Source: Zasmidium citrigriseum (taxonomy: Eukaryota; Ascomycota; Dothideomycetes; Mycosphaerellales; Mycosphaerellaceae). Taken from it: a stretch of 64,000 bases of DNA. Each line of letters opens with the position of its first letter. The stretch's first letter is position 1. The DNA is taken from positions 310,001 to 374,000 of the forward strand of contig NHNW01000011.1 in NCBI GenBank assembly GCA_002786025.1. Direction: 5' to 3'. Below the pieces are notes generated by a model. The model was not told where the DNA came from and searched no databases. It was given only the letters and a program-made list of their open reading frames with translations. Made by a program: the position numbers and the translations under genes. Shown here one piece after another: positions 23,549 through 34,378 of the stretch.

Positions 23549-25036
23549 ATGTCCAAACCCATCCTCCCGCTCCTTCGCACCCTCAGCCGGCCCACACCAT
23601 CTTTTCGTAGCAGGCCTCTCAACGCCGTAATCCAGAACAATGCCCTCCGCCGAAGAACCCTCATCTCCGCCGCCGCCTGCCAATTCGGCCAACCCCTCCA
23701 CGAAACCCACCCACACCTCCTCTCACCAGGCGACCTAACACCGCTGATCCCCGCTCTTGAATACCATCACCGTCGATACGCTCTCGCAAGGAAACTCCCT
23801 CGCAACAGCTGTGCTCTCCTGCTCGCCGCCCCGCTGAAATATCGTTCCGGCGCAGTGTTTTACGAGTACAGGCAAGAATCGAATTTCTTCTACCTCACAG
23901 GTTTCAATGAACCGGAAGCCGTTGCGGTTATTGAGAAGGGGAATAGTGATGTGGAAGTCACGTTTCACCTATTCGTAAGAGGGAAGGATGAACGGGCGGA
24001 GATGTGGGACGGCGCAAGAAGTGGAGTTCAAGCAGCGCAGGATGTGTTTAATGCGGATGAGGTGGGGGATATAGAAGATATCGCAACGCTGCTGCCAGAG
24101 GTCATTGGACGGTGTAGGAATGTCTTTACGGATGTGGGCTTTCACTCGGGGAAGAGGAGTGCGTTGCAGAGGTTGTTGGGAGGGAGAGAGGAGGAGAAGG
24201 TGGATGGATTGGCGAGGTTGCTAAGAGATAAGAGTGTCAAGCCGCTCAGGCAGATGGTGAATGAGTTGAGAGTGGATAAGAGTGAGAATGAGCTCAAGTG
24301 TATGAGGAAAGCGGGGAGTGTGTCCGGGATGGTGTTGACGGAGGCTATGAAGAGTACGCCGAGGAGTGAGAAGCAGCTTTGGGCGGACTTGGCGTACGGG
24401 TATAGGACGAATGGATTGGATGGAGAGGCTTATGTGCCTGTGATTGCGGGTGGGACGAATGCTTTGAGCATACACTATGTGCGGAATGATGCTTTGCTGA
24501 ATGATGGCGAGGTTGTGCTGGTGGATGCTGGCGGAGAGTATGGAGGCTACATCACCGACATTACACGCACATGGCCCGTCAACGGACGCTTCACGCCGGC
24601 CCAACGAGACATGTACCAAATGATTCTCAACGTCCAAAAGCACTGCGTCAGCATGTGCCACGAAAATGCAGATGTCACTCTCGACAAACTCCACCGGATA
24701 TGCGAAGACGGGCTTCGTGATGGCCTCAAATCCTTGGGCTTTGATACTTCCGGGGATACCCTGGACAAACTCTTTCCCCACCACGTCGGTCATTACATCG
24801 GCCTTGACGTGCATGATGCACCAGGATACCCACGGACAGACCTCCTAAAAGCAAATCAGTGCATCACTATCGAACCGGGCGTCTATGTCCCAGACGACAG
24901 CAGGTGGCCAGCGCATTTCCGGGGTTTGGGGATCAGAATAGAGGACTCAGTGGTGATTAGCGCAGACAGGCCGGAAGTATTGACCAGGACGGCCGTCAAG
25001 GAAGTAGACGATATAGAAGGGTTGAGAGATAGATGA
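23549..25036 (+). CDS. ICP55: Mitochondrial intermediate-cleaving aminopeptidase, Icp55-like
   Basis: M24B (aminopeptidase P) metallopeptidase that trims one residue from the new N-terminus of imported mitochondrial proteins after MPP cleavage. 495 aa, no intron. The first 40 residues are Arg/Ser/Leu-rich without acids, a typical mitochondrial presequence. The N-terminal domain carries YEYRQESNFFYLTGF, the Icp55 hallmark. The pita-bread domain has the five dinuclear metal ligands: Asp in VDAGGEYGG, Asp in ITDITRTWP, His in HHVGHYIGLDVHD, Glu in TIEPGVYVP and Glu in RIEDSVVI. It runs tail to tail with the metacaspase gene, with only 45 bp between the stop codons. Confidence 0.93.
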   Translation: MSKPILPLLRTLSRPTPSFRSRPLNAVIQNNALRRRTLISAAACQFGQPLHETHPHLLSPGDLTPLIPALEYHHRRYALARKLPRNSCALLLAAPLKYRSGAVFYEYRQESNFFYLTGFNEPEAVAVIEKGNSDVEVTFHLFVRGKDERAEMWDGARSGVQAAQDVFNADEVGDIEDIATLLPEVIGRCRNVFTDVGFHSGKRSALQRLLGGREEEKVDGLARLLRDKSVKPLRQMVNELRVDKSENELKCMRKAGSVSGMVLTEAMKSTPRSEKQLWADLAYGYRTNGLDGEAYVPVIAGGTNALSIHYVRNDALLNDGEVVLVDAGGEYGGYITDITRTWPVNGRFTPAQRDMYQMILNVQKHCVSMCHENADVTLDKLHRICEDGLRDGLKSLGFDTSGDTLDKLFPHHVGHYIGLDVHDAPGYPRTDLLKANQCITIEPGVYVPDDSRWPAHFRGLGIRIEDSVVISADRPEVLTRTAVKEVDDIEGLRDR

Positions 25037-25081
25037 TGTACAATGATGACTTTTATTTCAAATGGTGGAGGAAGTGTATTA

Positions 25082-26053
25082 TTATACTCGGATCTGGTAA
25101 TTGAGATCTTGCTCATAGCCAACACTCAGCTGAGGGATCTGTTGATAACGTCCACGAAGGATCTGGCGAGTGTTTTGGAGGACTTGGATCCAGCTCTGTC
25201 GTGGTCCGAAGGAACGCATGCACTCCAGGAACGCCCAGCTCATAGCTCCGACATGGGACCCAGCGATCGATGCATCGGCAGAAGTCTGATCGTCTCGGCA
25301 GCCAGAGTACATATACACATTCTTCGGCTGCTCGCTTCGATAGTCATTAGCGAAGTCCTGTTCTCCAAGCCCATACTGGTCGACTTCAGGTGCTTGGTGG
25401 GTGATGCTTTTGAAGAAAGACTGAGCGCCAGCGAAGAGTTGTCGTGCTTCGCCGACTTTGTCCATTGTGAAGCCTCCTTGGATTAGATGGTTGGCAGAGC
25501 CTAAGAGACGCATTCCGGCTTGGACGTTATCGATCATGGAGACGTTGCCGTCCTCGTCCGCACGAAATATGTAAGGCAGCTCGACGGCGGATCCGGAATG
25601 GCAGCAGTCGAAGAGGATGAAGAGGCTGCTGTTAGGCGGTAGGGAAGTGACGAGAGCGCGATGTAAAATTCCACTGGGGATTTGGCCGTTTCTCTCAAAG
25701 TCGTATGGGACAATGGTATCGTCGAATCCTGAGACACGATTGCCACCAGTATCTGCAACTTGACCTCCGTGTCCACTATAATGGAGGAAGTTCATCGTTC
25801 CAGGCTCCGAGATCAACCATTGCATTGCCGCCATCATGTTGTGACCGTTAGGCCAGAATGGTCCGTGAGGGTCTGTATGTGGATCGTCTCGGAGTACGAC
25901 TTGTGATCGTCGATCGGAAGAATAGCCCATGGCTGTAAGATATTCTCGCATATTCTCGACATCTTGATGGCAGCCTTGGAGTCTATGCTGGCTTCCGACG
26001 TAGTTTATTCCAATGAGGAGAGACTTCTTCCGGGGTCCTTGGTGGTAGGCCAT
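25082..26053 (-). CDS. Type I-like metacaspase without prodomain
   Basis: Calcium-dependent Arg/Lys-specific cysteine protease of 323 aa, single exon. The p20 domain contains KSLLIGINY, catalytic His in LHYSGHGGQ and catalytic Cys in LFDCCHSGSA. I start at 26053 (context ACAATGG); the frame is open upstream but only from a GTG. Fungal type I metacaspases normally carry a Pro/Gln-rich prodomain of 80 residues or more; here only about nine residues precede the p20 fold, so either the gene lacks a prodomain or an upstream exon is missed. The acidic loop after the catalytic His reads ADTGGNRVSGFDD. Known roles of the family are protein quality control and stress-induced death. Confidence 0.92.
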   Translation of the reverse strand: MAYHQGPRKKSLLIGINYVGSQHRLQGCHQDVENMREYLTAMGYSSDRRSQVVLRDDPHTDPHGPFWPNGHNMMAAMQWLISEPGTMNFLHYSGHGGQVADTGGNRVSGFDDTIVPYDFERNGQIPSGILHRALVTSLPPNSSLFILFDCCHSGSAVELPYIFRADEDGNVSMIDNVQAGMRLLGSANHLIQGGFTMDKVGEARQLFAGAQSFFKSITHQAPEVDQYGLGEQDFANDYRSEQPKNVYMYSGCRDDQTSADASIAGSHVGAMSWAFLECMRSFGPRQSWIQVLQNTRQILRGRYQQIPQLSVGYEQDLNYQIRV

Positions 26054-27140
26054 TGTCGGCACAGTTCTTGGCGATGAGTATCGTTGGAAGATGTTACCGA
26101 GTGAGAAGTGATTGGTAGTTGTTGTGATCACCTTGGCAGGTCGTTTGCCATTATATTGTCAGCTGCCATTGGAAACCGGCAAACTCAAGGTTGTTGCGCA
26201 TACGCAATGCGGCTCTTGCTGAGGTAATGTCGTACAAGAGCGAATGGAAAGCTTCCTGCTCACGTGAAGTGGCGGAATGAACGCGATATTCAGTAAAGTC
26301 TACCCGTGAAAGTCAGTAGCAGGTGGTATGATTCGAAAATCCAGAGGCTGCCAATAACTCCTGCAGAAAGTGAAAGATTGTAGCATCATATGAGAGCAAG
26401 AGATTTTAGCAATTGATGGTTGGGAAAGACAATCACCTTTCAATTGGTTGATTTGGTCACACGAGTGCAGAGTAGCGTGTCGTAGTGGCCTAAATACCAA
26501 CCTCTCAGCTGCAGCAGAAAAAGTGCATTCGTTGCTGGAAGGTGCGTTCGGTGCTGGAAGGTGCATATGAAATATATCGTCTTCCAGCCATCGCCATGGG
26601 CTGAAGTCGATGCCAAGCGCGGGTTGCTGTGGAAGAAGGAGAGCAATGCAGGCCAGAATAACAAGCAGCCGCGGCTGCAATATACCTCAAGTGTTTCGGT
26701 CAGCCATCTGGTGGGTACATGTACAATACCCGCCATCGCGAGGTGGGAGCGACGGTGTAGTGTGGTTGTGTTCGATCAGTGGTGCGCAGAAGGAGCGCTG
26801 GGAGCGTCAAGGCTGGCAAGAGCGACCGCAAGCGAGCGCTAGCGACCAAAACAACATCGGGCCTGCTGCTCCAACCACCACAACATCTCACCAGCGAACA
26901 CTTCATTCTCGCGCGCTGCTCGCTCCCTGCCGAACTCCTCCTCCTTCTCTCCAGCACCGCTGCCTCTCCTTCGTGCTCGCCTTCGTCGCCGGTCCTTACC
27001 ATGACTTGCTGCTGAGAGCTTCGCGACGCGTGCCTGCTCGTTGCCCCGCCGAACTGGCGTTTTGACCATCACAAAGCTTATACACGCCCGCGAGAAACAC
27101 CACAGTATCCATACAAGAGCACGCCGAGCGGTTTGCAAAC
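26054..27140. other. Divergent promoter region, metacaspase and DBF4
   Basis: About 1.1 kb between two divergent starts. Frames on both strands are low in protein character. A C/T-rich tract at about 26880-27000 lies upstream of the DBF4 ATG. Confidence 0.5.
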
Positions 27141-29165
27141 ATGGCTGCACGACGCCCCGCCCTCGCAAACGTCCCCAATGCCGTCAACTCGCCAATGCGC
27201 AATGCTGGCGCAGTGTCGGGCAAGCGCACGCGAGCTCAGGCTGGCGACACCCGCGAAACGATATACGGCCAACCACCAACCAAGAAACAGGTCATTGAGG
27301 CCCGGGAAGAGGACGAGGAGAACGTTGATCCTAGGAGGAGGAATGGCGTCCCCGTCACTTCGCACAACAAGCTGGACGAGCCCTTCTCCAAGCAACGCAC
27401 GCCGCATCCACCCACCGCCTTCACCAAGAGGCTTGCCGCTGCGAGTGAGAAGAAGCCCACCGCCCAACCACGCACGGAGAAGCCACAGAAGCAGCAGGGC
27501 GACAATCTCGACTCCATACGGCAATGGCAGAAGCACTATCGTCGCCAATTCCCCCAATTCGTCTTTTACTTCGACAGCGTTCCGGACGAAACGCGCTCCA
27601 AGGCCATGCGCCAGATTCACACTCTAGGTGCACGCGAGGAAAAGTTCTTCTCCAAGGCTGTCACCCATGTTGTCACCACTCGACCCATCCCGTCGGAGCA
27701 GTCTAGCACAAGTCCCGACGACGAATCAAAGTATGACTCGGCACTCCCCAAGACTGTCCAGCCTTCTGCAGTCCTGCAAGACCAACGAAAGGGCGCCTCG
27801 CTGTTAGACGCTCAGATTCAACGACGCAGTCAGCATGCCACCGCTCAGATGCAGCCCGGCACTGACCATCGGAAGCCACAAACACACAGCGCCGACATCT
27901 TGTCACGAGCTCGCGGTCTTGGCATCAAGATATGGGCTCTCGAGAAGCTGCATCGCGTGCTGGGTACCATCCTTGACGCTGACACCGGTGATCACGCGCA
28001 TGAAACCAGAGGTCATGGCACTCAACGAGTGTCAACGAGGCACGCGCAAGAAGCCGACCTCGAACAACTTCTTCGTCATGAGAAGGTCAATGGCCCCGCT
28101 GACCGTGACATGACTGTCGCAACCCAGGACATGGTCACTCTTCGCGGCGCCTATATATACGTTCACGATATGGATGAGCGGACCAAGCCGGTCCTCGTAC
28201 GTGATTACTCAAAGCCCAATTCGAAAGAACAGGGCAAATGGCCGCAGTTCAGACTGACTTCCTCTGGTCGCTGCCCTTTCATCGAAGACCCAGTCTACGC
28301 GAAGAAAATGCAGCAACAGGAGGAAGAGGCTCAGAACAACCAGTTGAGAGCACAGCATGAGCTTGCCCAGCGGAAGACGAGAGGAGGTGCCACTCTTCAG
28401 CCATCCCAGGCGCAGGCTCTTGCTGAGCGCGAAGTCAACCTGCGTCGCTCGCCTCGAAAGCTAGCCCAGGTGAAGCAAGAACCTGGCAAGCCACCTAATC
28501 CTCCTATGCCAGCGCCAAACCGCAGACAGTCTTCTATGGATCTCACAGCTCCATTCTTCGGCAGTGCACAAGCTGGCCTTCGCGGCATGCCTCGCATGGT
28601 CGGCGGTGAGCCCGTTGCTTCGGGCATTCAGCCGTCCAACGTCACGTCAGCTATTCGATCGCAGGCCATCTCGTCTGCTGCTATTTCATCGACAGCACCT
28701 GGCCTCAACCGTCGCGTCGGCGACACCAAAGAGGTGTCACTGCTAAAGCGCAAGGTGCTTTCAAACAACAGCATGCCTTCCTCATACGTTAATGATGTCA
28801 GAGCTGCTATCAATGATCCAGATCCGCCTCCACGAGCCGCCAAGAGGAAGGCTCAAGAAACACTCGGCGTTGTGCATGAAGATGAAGAAGATACTCGTGG
28901 ACCCAGAGCGAAGGCGTCCGCACCGAAGAGGAAGAAGGTCGAGAGAGATCCCAAGCCGGGCTACTGCGAGAACTGTCGTGACAAGTACGACGACTTTGAC
29001 CAGGTAAGATTGTCTGAGCTGGTTTACATGCGAGAAGTGTTTACTGACTTGATCCAGCACATCATGTCTCGCAAACACCGCAAGTTCGCCACCGACAACA
29101 CCAACTGGCAGGAGCTCGACGCCCTTCTTCAACAGCTGAAGCGCCCACATGCACACAAGGCATGA
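27141..29165 (+). CDS. Dbf4-type regulatory subunit of Cdc7 kinase
   Basis: Activates Cdc7/Hsk1 kinase to fire replication origins in the nucleus. 656 aa; exons 27141-29003 and 29058-29165. Motif N, a BRCT-like region, starts near residue 120 (FVFYFDSVPD, followed by KAVTHVVTT). Motif M lies around residues 335-385 (YIYVHDMDERTKPVLVRDY, then WPQFRLTSSGRCPF). Motif C is a CCHH zinc finger near residue 608: CENC, then after the intron HIMSRKH. The 54-nt intron is stop-free and in phase, so an unspliced reading also looks open, but it would push 18 residues between the Cys and His pairs. Removing it restores normal finger spacing, which is my reason for splicing. The stretch between motifs M and C is basic and Pro-rich and contains LRRSPRKL. 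Confidence 0.94.
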   Translation: MAARRPALANVPNAVNSPMRNAGAVSGKRTRAQAGDTRETIYGQPPTKKQVIEAREEDEENVDPRRRNGVPVTSHNKLDEPFSKQRTPHPPTAFTKRLAAASEKKPTAQPRTEKPQKQQGDNLDSIRQWQKHYRRQFPQFVFYFDSVPDETRSKAMRQIHTLGAREEKFFSKAVTHVVTTRPIPSEQSSTSPDDESKYDSALPKTVQPSAVLQDQRKGASLLDAQIQRRSQHATAQMQPGTDHRKPQTHSADILSRARGLGIKIWALEKLHRVLGTILDADTGDHAHETRGHGTQRVSTRHAQEADLEQLLRHEKVNGPADRDMTVATQDMVTLRGAYIYVHDMDERTKPVLVRDYSKPNSKEQGKWPQFRLTSSGRCPFIEDPVYAKKMQQQEEEAQNNQLRAQHELAQRKTRGGATLQPSQAQALAEREVNLRRSPRKLAQVKQEPGKPPNPPMPAPNRRQSSMDLTAPFFGSAQAGLRGMPRMVGGEPVASGIQPSNVTSAIRSQAISSAAISSTAPGLNRRVGDTKEVSLLKRKVLSNNSMPSSYVNDVRAAINDPDPPPRAAKRKAQETLGVVHEDEEDTRGPRAKASAPKRKKVERDPKPGYCENCRDKYDDFDQVRLSELVYMREVFTDLIQHIMSRKHRKFATDNTNWQELDALLQQLKRPHAHKA

Positions 29166-30023
29166 TCAAACATCTCAATCGTCCCGCTTCACGAGGAACA
29201 CGACGACCCATCGACGACGACAGTAGCATTACGATTCACACTAATTTTGTATCGTCCTGACGGCAGCGGCAGCATCAGCGTTGTATTCTTGTCTCGGCTG
29301 TGTATTCTACTTCATGCGAATTGTTCAGCGAGGTGATTGAGCGTGGCATAGCGAAGGCGCTTTTGGGAGGCAGCAACTTTTTCCGGCAGTTTTAGAGGCG
29401 CCTCAATCGAAGTGCGTTCTGACACAGCGAAGCGAGCGAGCATGTTCATGGAGAGGCATTTTCAATGTATGGAGAGATAGTGATGGCATTATTGCTGCAC
29501 GTAGAGAGCGAATGGATGAAGTGAAAATCACCTTTCCCCCTTGACCTCAACATTGCAACAAACATGATGTACGCGGTGCACAAGACAAGTAGATGTGGAT
29601 GGAACACGAGAGGTATGTCAAATCCTGGATAATTCGCATCCATTGCCTTTCCTTCTTTCTCGGAACTACGTACTATACAGTCTATGCTTATTTGATTCCC
29701 ATTGCTTCCGCGACGGTCGTCGTGCTCGAAGTGGTTGGTCGGAGGGTTAGTAGAGACACACAAAAAGAGATCGAAAACGCTGCAAAATACACAAGAACGC
29801 GAACCAAAACAAACACAAAAAGCAAGCCGCTCGCTCTTCCCTTCTTCTCCCACCCAGATGTGTGATTCGATTATGCGCCGGCGCCGTCTGAAAATGCGAT
29901 TTCCGGTTTCCTTCCGATATGTGTGTGTGCCCATCCACCCGTCCAGGTTGCTTGTGTTGGTCTCGTTGTTTAGAGACAGGATCATTGTGAACTTCCCATT
30001 CTTTCCTTCACAGCCCTTCACCG
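29166..30023. other. Convergent 3' intergenic region
   Basis: Between the DBF4 and kinase stop codons. A 193-codon open frame on the minus strand (29446-30027) has no recognisable domain and overlaps the kinase stop; I take it as chance. Confidence 0.5.
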
Positions 30024-31847
30024 TCATCCATGGCTGATGACTACTCTGGCTCCTTCCTTGCCCAGCACGCCTCGCTCCTTCTCCTTGAGGGCTTTTGGAC
30101 TCCTGTCTCTGCCCTTCTTCCGACTTAGGAACCCGAGCATGCCGGACGGCTTCTCATACCGACGTGGGTCTTCATTCGGGGTGACCAAGTTCTGGCTTTG
30201 ATTCGCCATATCGCTCCAACTGCCCTGCTCGTTAAGCACGACTTGCACTCCGCCGCCTTGTGAGGTGCTCCGGACTGATCCTCGAGGCCGGTGATTTCGT
30301 GATGAGGAGGATCCAGGAGAGGTCGGTACTGAGCCTGGTGGCTCTTCGAAGCGCGCTGTCTTTACCCGATTGAGCTCCTTCGGTTCGGGCACGATTTGCT
30401 GCAATGCGTGTGCCACGTTGGGATCTGATGTGGGCGGCGGGAAGTACTCTCTCGGTTCTGATGTTGGGCCAGAACCGTAGTCGAGTGCTGCTGCTGGTAA
30501 TGGCGGTGAGCCATCTGGTGAATGTGTTGATGATCGTGTTCGTGACGCACTACCTCCTGGAGTTTGAGATCGAGATGGTATTGATCTGGCCGGTTGTGAT
30601 CGTGTGCCTGTGGGATCCATCGCCGCTTCCTTCTCGCTTCGCTTCGTAGATGAAGCCCCCGTTGATGAAGGCGAACCGACTTGCGACACAACCGGGCTCC
30701 TATCCTGCGGTACGGTCGTGTAGTTGAATGGTTCGAACATGGTCTCGATCATGCGGTGAAGTTCGTCGGCTCGAATCTCCTGCTGAGTTGCATCTTCCCT
30801 CAGCTCTGCTCTTGGCTTCTGTTTCCGCGCTCGGGCTTCTAGAGGTGCCTCCTCCAAAAGCAGCTCTTCGAGATCGTAGGTGGCGTCAAAATTCGTCTTG
30901 TCACTTGACGGACAGAAGACAGGCTCAATTTCTTTCCGCTCCAATGCCTCGAAATCAATCTCCCTGAAGAAAGGGTTGTCAGTAAACGTCTCGAACCCTG
31001 CCGCTCCTATCCGTAAGCTTTTGTTCTTCTCAAGCAAAGAACTGATGGCATGGTTGCATGGCATTGACACTGGCGGCGACGTGACTGGAAATGGCGGATC
31101 GGCTTTGATGATGGCTTGTGCGAGCTGGTCGTGATGGTTGGCCTCGAACGGTCGCTTGTTGTAGATGCACTCGTAGAAGAGGACGCCTAATGACCACCAG
31201 TCCACTTCGGAATAATAGCCCTTTCCACCATACACTTCAGGCGCGAGATAGGCGAGCGTTCCAGATTTGCTCGTCAAGGGCTTTCCAGGCGTGATGTCTG
31301 ACGCCACGTTGAAATCGGCCAGATGGACGTGTCCCTCTGAATCTAGAAGAACGTTATCTGGCTTAACGTCGCGATGCACGATACCCTGCTTATGGATGTA
31401 TCGTAGAGCGCAGCCCAGCTCAGCAATCCAAAATCGAACTGCTTCTTCGGTAAAAGTCTTGCGGGAGATGTGGAATCGCAGGTCACCACCGTTCATCAGG
31501 TCCACGACAATATATCTGCCCGTGCATCAGCAACCTTACCCCCTCACTTCGTATTTTCCGCCCACTCACAGATATTCCATGTCCTGGAAGCTGTACCGCA
31601 GATTACACAGGAACGGGTGGTTCAGGTGCTCGAGCATCCTCCGCTCGCGAATGATGTTCCGCACGCTTTCCGACCGTACCACCTCATCCTTCCTGATGTA
31701 TTTGAGGGCGAACGTCAAGCCGGTATCCTTGCGTTCCACAATCCTGACTTTGCCAAAGGCGCCCTTACCGACCACCCGCAGCAGGCGGAAGTGGTTAAGG
31801 TTGACCTCATCGGTGAGCACGATGGGCTTGCCATTGGAGTTGCCCAT
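30024..31847 (-). CDS. AGC-type Ser/Thr kinase, YANK/STK32 family
   Basis: 589 aa, exons 31570-31847 and 30024-31515, intron 54 bp. The kinase domain occupies about residues 20-290: glycine loop VGKGAFGKV, ATP Lys in FALKYIRK, catalytic HRDVKPDN, and APEVYGGKGYYSEVDWWSLGV. The magnesium-binding DFG is DFN (LADFNVAS), which is the hallmark of the YANK/STK32 branch of AGC kinases. The N-terminus MGNSNGK could be N-myristoylated, as in human STK32A, but lacks Ser/Thr at position 6. The C-terminal 300 residues are Ser/Pro-rich and likely disordered. Substrates of fungal members are not known to me. Its upstream region is unusually long and GC-rich. Confidence 0.9.
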
Positions 31848-34378
31848 TTGCGGCGGCGCTCGCGGACGGTAAAGACAGGCAAGTCCAATGCAGACCCGGA
31901 CGGCGCGGTGTTGACTGAGGGCGTGGTGCGGACTACCGCAGCGTCATCGTCTCGCGGCGGACGGGTCGAGGGAGAGCGGCGGGGCGACGCCCTGGGTGGC
32001 CGCTTATTGGGGGGATGGGTGTTGGTCGCGGGCAGCGATGGGCTCTGGCGCTGGGCAATGCTGGACGCCACACACGAGAGCAGTGGCACGGCGGCGGTGT
32101 TTGGCTGCTGTTGTGCGCCGGAGGGAACCACGCAGTTGGGCGGGCAGGCAAGGTTGGCGCAGCGCTCTCTCACGCGGCGATCGGTCACGGCCAGGTGCAG
32201 ACGCAGCTAGCCGTGGGGACGGTTTGTTCGATGCTGCTGGCGCGGTGGAGGGGAAGCGAGGGCGTGGGCGCGCAGGCACCGGGCTGCGAGGCGAGCAAGG
32301 TGAGGCCGGCAGACAAGCAGCAGGAATTGGATGGCAGCAGGTCCAGGTGAGGTGAAGAGAGCCAGGGCCGGGGACGGAGGAGGAGGACTCAGGGTGCAGG
32401 CGAACAAGCAAGCAGCAAGCAAGCAGGCAAGACAGACGACAAGACTGCAAGACACCGATCTTACTACTCGCAGACTCGCCGTGCAGGAGCGTGCGGTTCC
32501 TCTCCGGGCACGTTGCAGCAGCGTGGACTGGCGTGGCAATTCATCAGCACCGCTCTCGTTTTCCACCTCACGTTTTCTGATCGTCACTGCGCTAGCAGAA
32601 AGCCCTTCACCACTCCGACCGCCAGACTCAGAGTACATGCACAGCTCGTGGCCCATCTCCCTGCATCGCTGTCCGCCCAAATCTAATCGCCCCTGCTCTG
32701 GCACCCTCTTCTCCAGCTCTAACACATCCCACACTACCAAACCCACTACAGCCATATCTTCAACACCACCGCTACCTGAATCTGATCCTTCACCGGGGAC
32801 ATAGCGATGTGCGCAGACCACTACGCCCTATCACCACGTGGCTCAAAAAGCTACGACATTGTGTCCTCGGTTAGCGCCAGCCTGCCAATCACACCCCGAA
32901 GCCTGCCCTCAGCCCATCCGCAGGCCTCTTCCACCATCTCTTCCAGAACACGCCCCCCATTGGCAGACCTGCAAGCCACTCCCATTCCTCCCGCCGGCGC
33001 GTGAAACAGCACCCAATTTGCATGATTCACCTTGGTTCGTCGTCGAACGAGCATCTCCTTCGCATTTGCCTGTTCCAGTGCCACATGGCTCATGGAGTCG
33101 TACAAAAGCATCGAGAACGGAATCTTGGGATTCAGATTGATCATCCGTACCATTCTCCTCTCATCACGACGATCCGCCATCTCGCTCCTGTAACGAACAT
33201 AACATCATCAGCAGCAACTCCGAAACCGATCTCTCCCAGCAACGTGGCCAACTGATCGACACACACTCCTTGCCTCCCACGAGGACTGTCATCAGTCTGT
33301 CACAGCACAGCCCATCCCAATCCGTGCACCCTGCAATACGAGAGTTCTGGAAAGGATGGCAAGCGATCCTGCCGCGCGACACGTGCGATATCTGAGACTC
33401 GTGTCAACAATGAACCCTTCATAAGATGACGACACTGATGAGAAGCAATCGCAGAAAGCAGCAAGACCGCCGAGATGCTGAAGCAATACTGCTTCTGATA
33501 CTTGGCATCTACCAGGAATCCCGTATGTTTTGATCAGCTCTTGTTAGTTCCCCTACGCACGTAGTATCTCACCAACCATCCCCACCGATAGCAATCCAAT
33601 GCATCTCATGATGATCCCACCTCCCTATACCTAACTTCTGCCGACGACTCGATCATTCGCTACGCCTCCTGTCTTTGCATCAAAAGGAAAGTCTCGTTGA
33701 TAGATCTCATGCCCAGCTGATCGTTCCTTGGTGTCGCATGGCAAGACATGAACCGACGCCCCGAAACGCCTTGCCACTCGACGAGCCCTAACCAGGAACC
33801 TGACTCTGCCGCTCTTACCATTCCACACAGGCCAGCTCACCCTCGATACGGGGTGGAACTTGAAAGCAACAGGCTGCTGCGCTACTACATACCTGAAAGA
33901 GACTTACACTTTGTCCATCACCTGGCAGTAAGGCTATGACTGCCACATCGGACAAGAATCGAACTTTTCCTGTCGAAAACGTGGGTTACCGAAGGAGCGG
34001 TGTGTGAAGTCGCCAGCCTTGCTCATAGCGTGACATCTTTGTTCAAACTCTCGCATTCGTAGTTTGTTATCGTGGTGATTGAGTGGATCAGAAAGTCCTA
34101 AAGCATTACCTACATCATGTGCACTCCCCAGTCCATGGCCATGGCATCCAACTTAAACCCTCGACCCCGTTGATCCATTCGATTCAATCTGCCCAAAAAC
34201 TGTTGTTGTGGTGAGAAACGCCGGCGGATCCCGCATACTGTCAAGCAAACTCCACCAGCCCGTCCTCCAATCCCAACCGAACGCCACACCCAGTCCAATC
34301 AAAGCCAGTGTCATGAGCAAGCAAATCGAGAGAAATCCAAACGCCGTGTTGGACGGTGTCGAGTGATGACGAGATGCA
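31848..34378. other. Long region without a confident gene
   Basis: About 2.5 kb upstream of the YANK kinase and downstream of the E2 gene. The part 31850-32520 is GC-rich and contains a short CAAG/CAGC-type repeat at about 32402-32435; it is probably the kinase promoter and leader. A 109-codon frame at 32851-33180 (minus) and a 65-codon frame at 32807-33004 (plus) are open but resemble nothing I know. A membrane-segment frame at 34153-34431 is discussed under findings. Confidence 0.45.

Noticed and set aside
29446..30027. 193-codon minus-strand frame downstream of DBF4
   Set aside because: No recognisable domain; lies in the convergent 3' region and overlaps the kinase stop.
32207..32821. 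204-codon minus-strand frame in the kinase upstream region
   Set aside because: GC-driven open frame; hydrophobic and Cys-rich runs come from the CAAG/CAGC repeat, not from a protein-like order.
32851..33180. 109-codon minus-strand frame
   Set aside because: Composition is passable, but the opposite strand is open as well and I recognise no family; not enough to call a gene.
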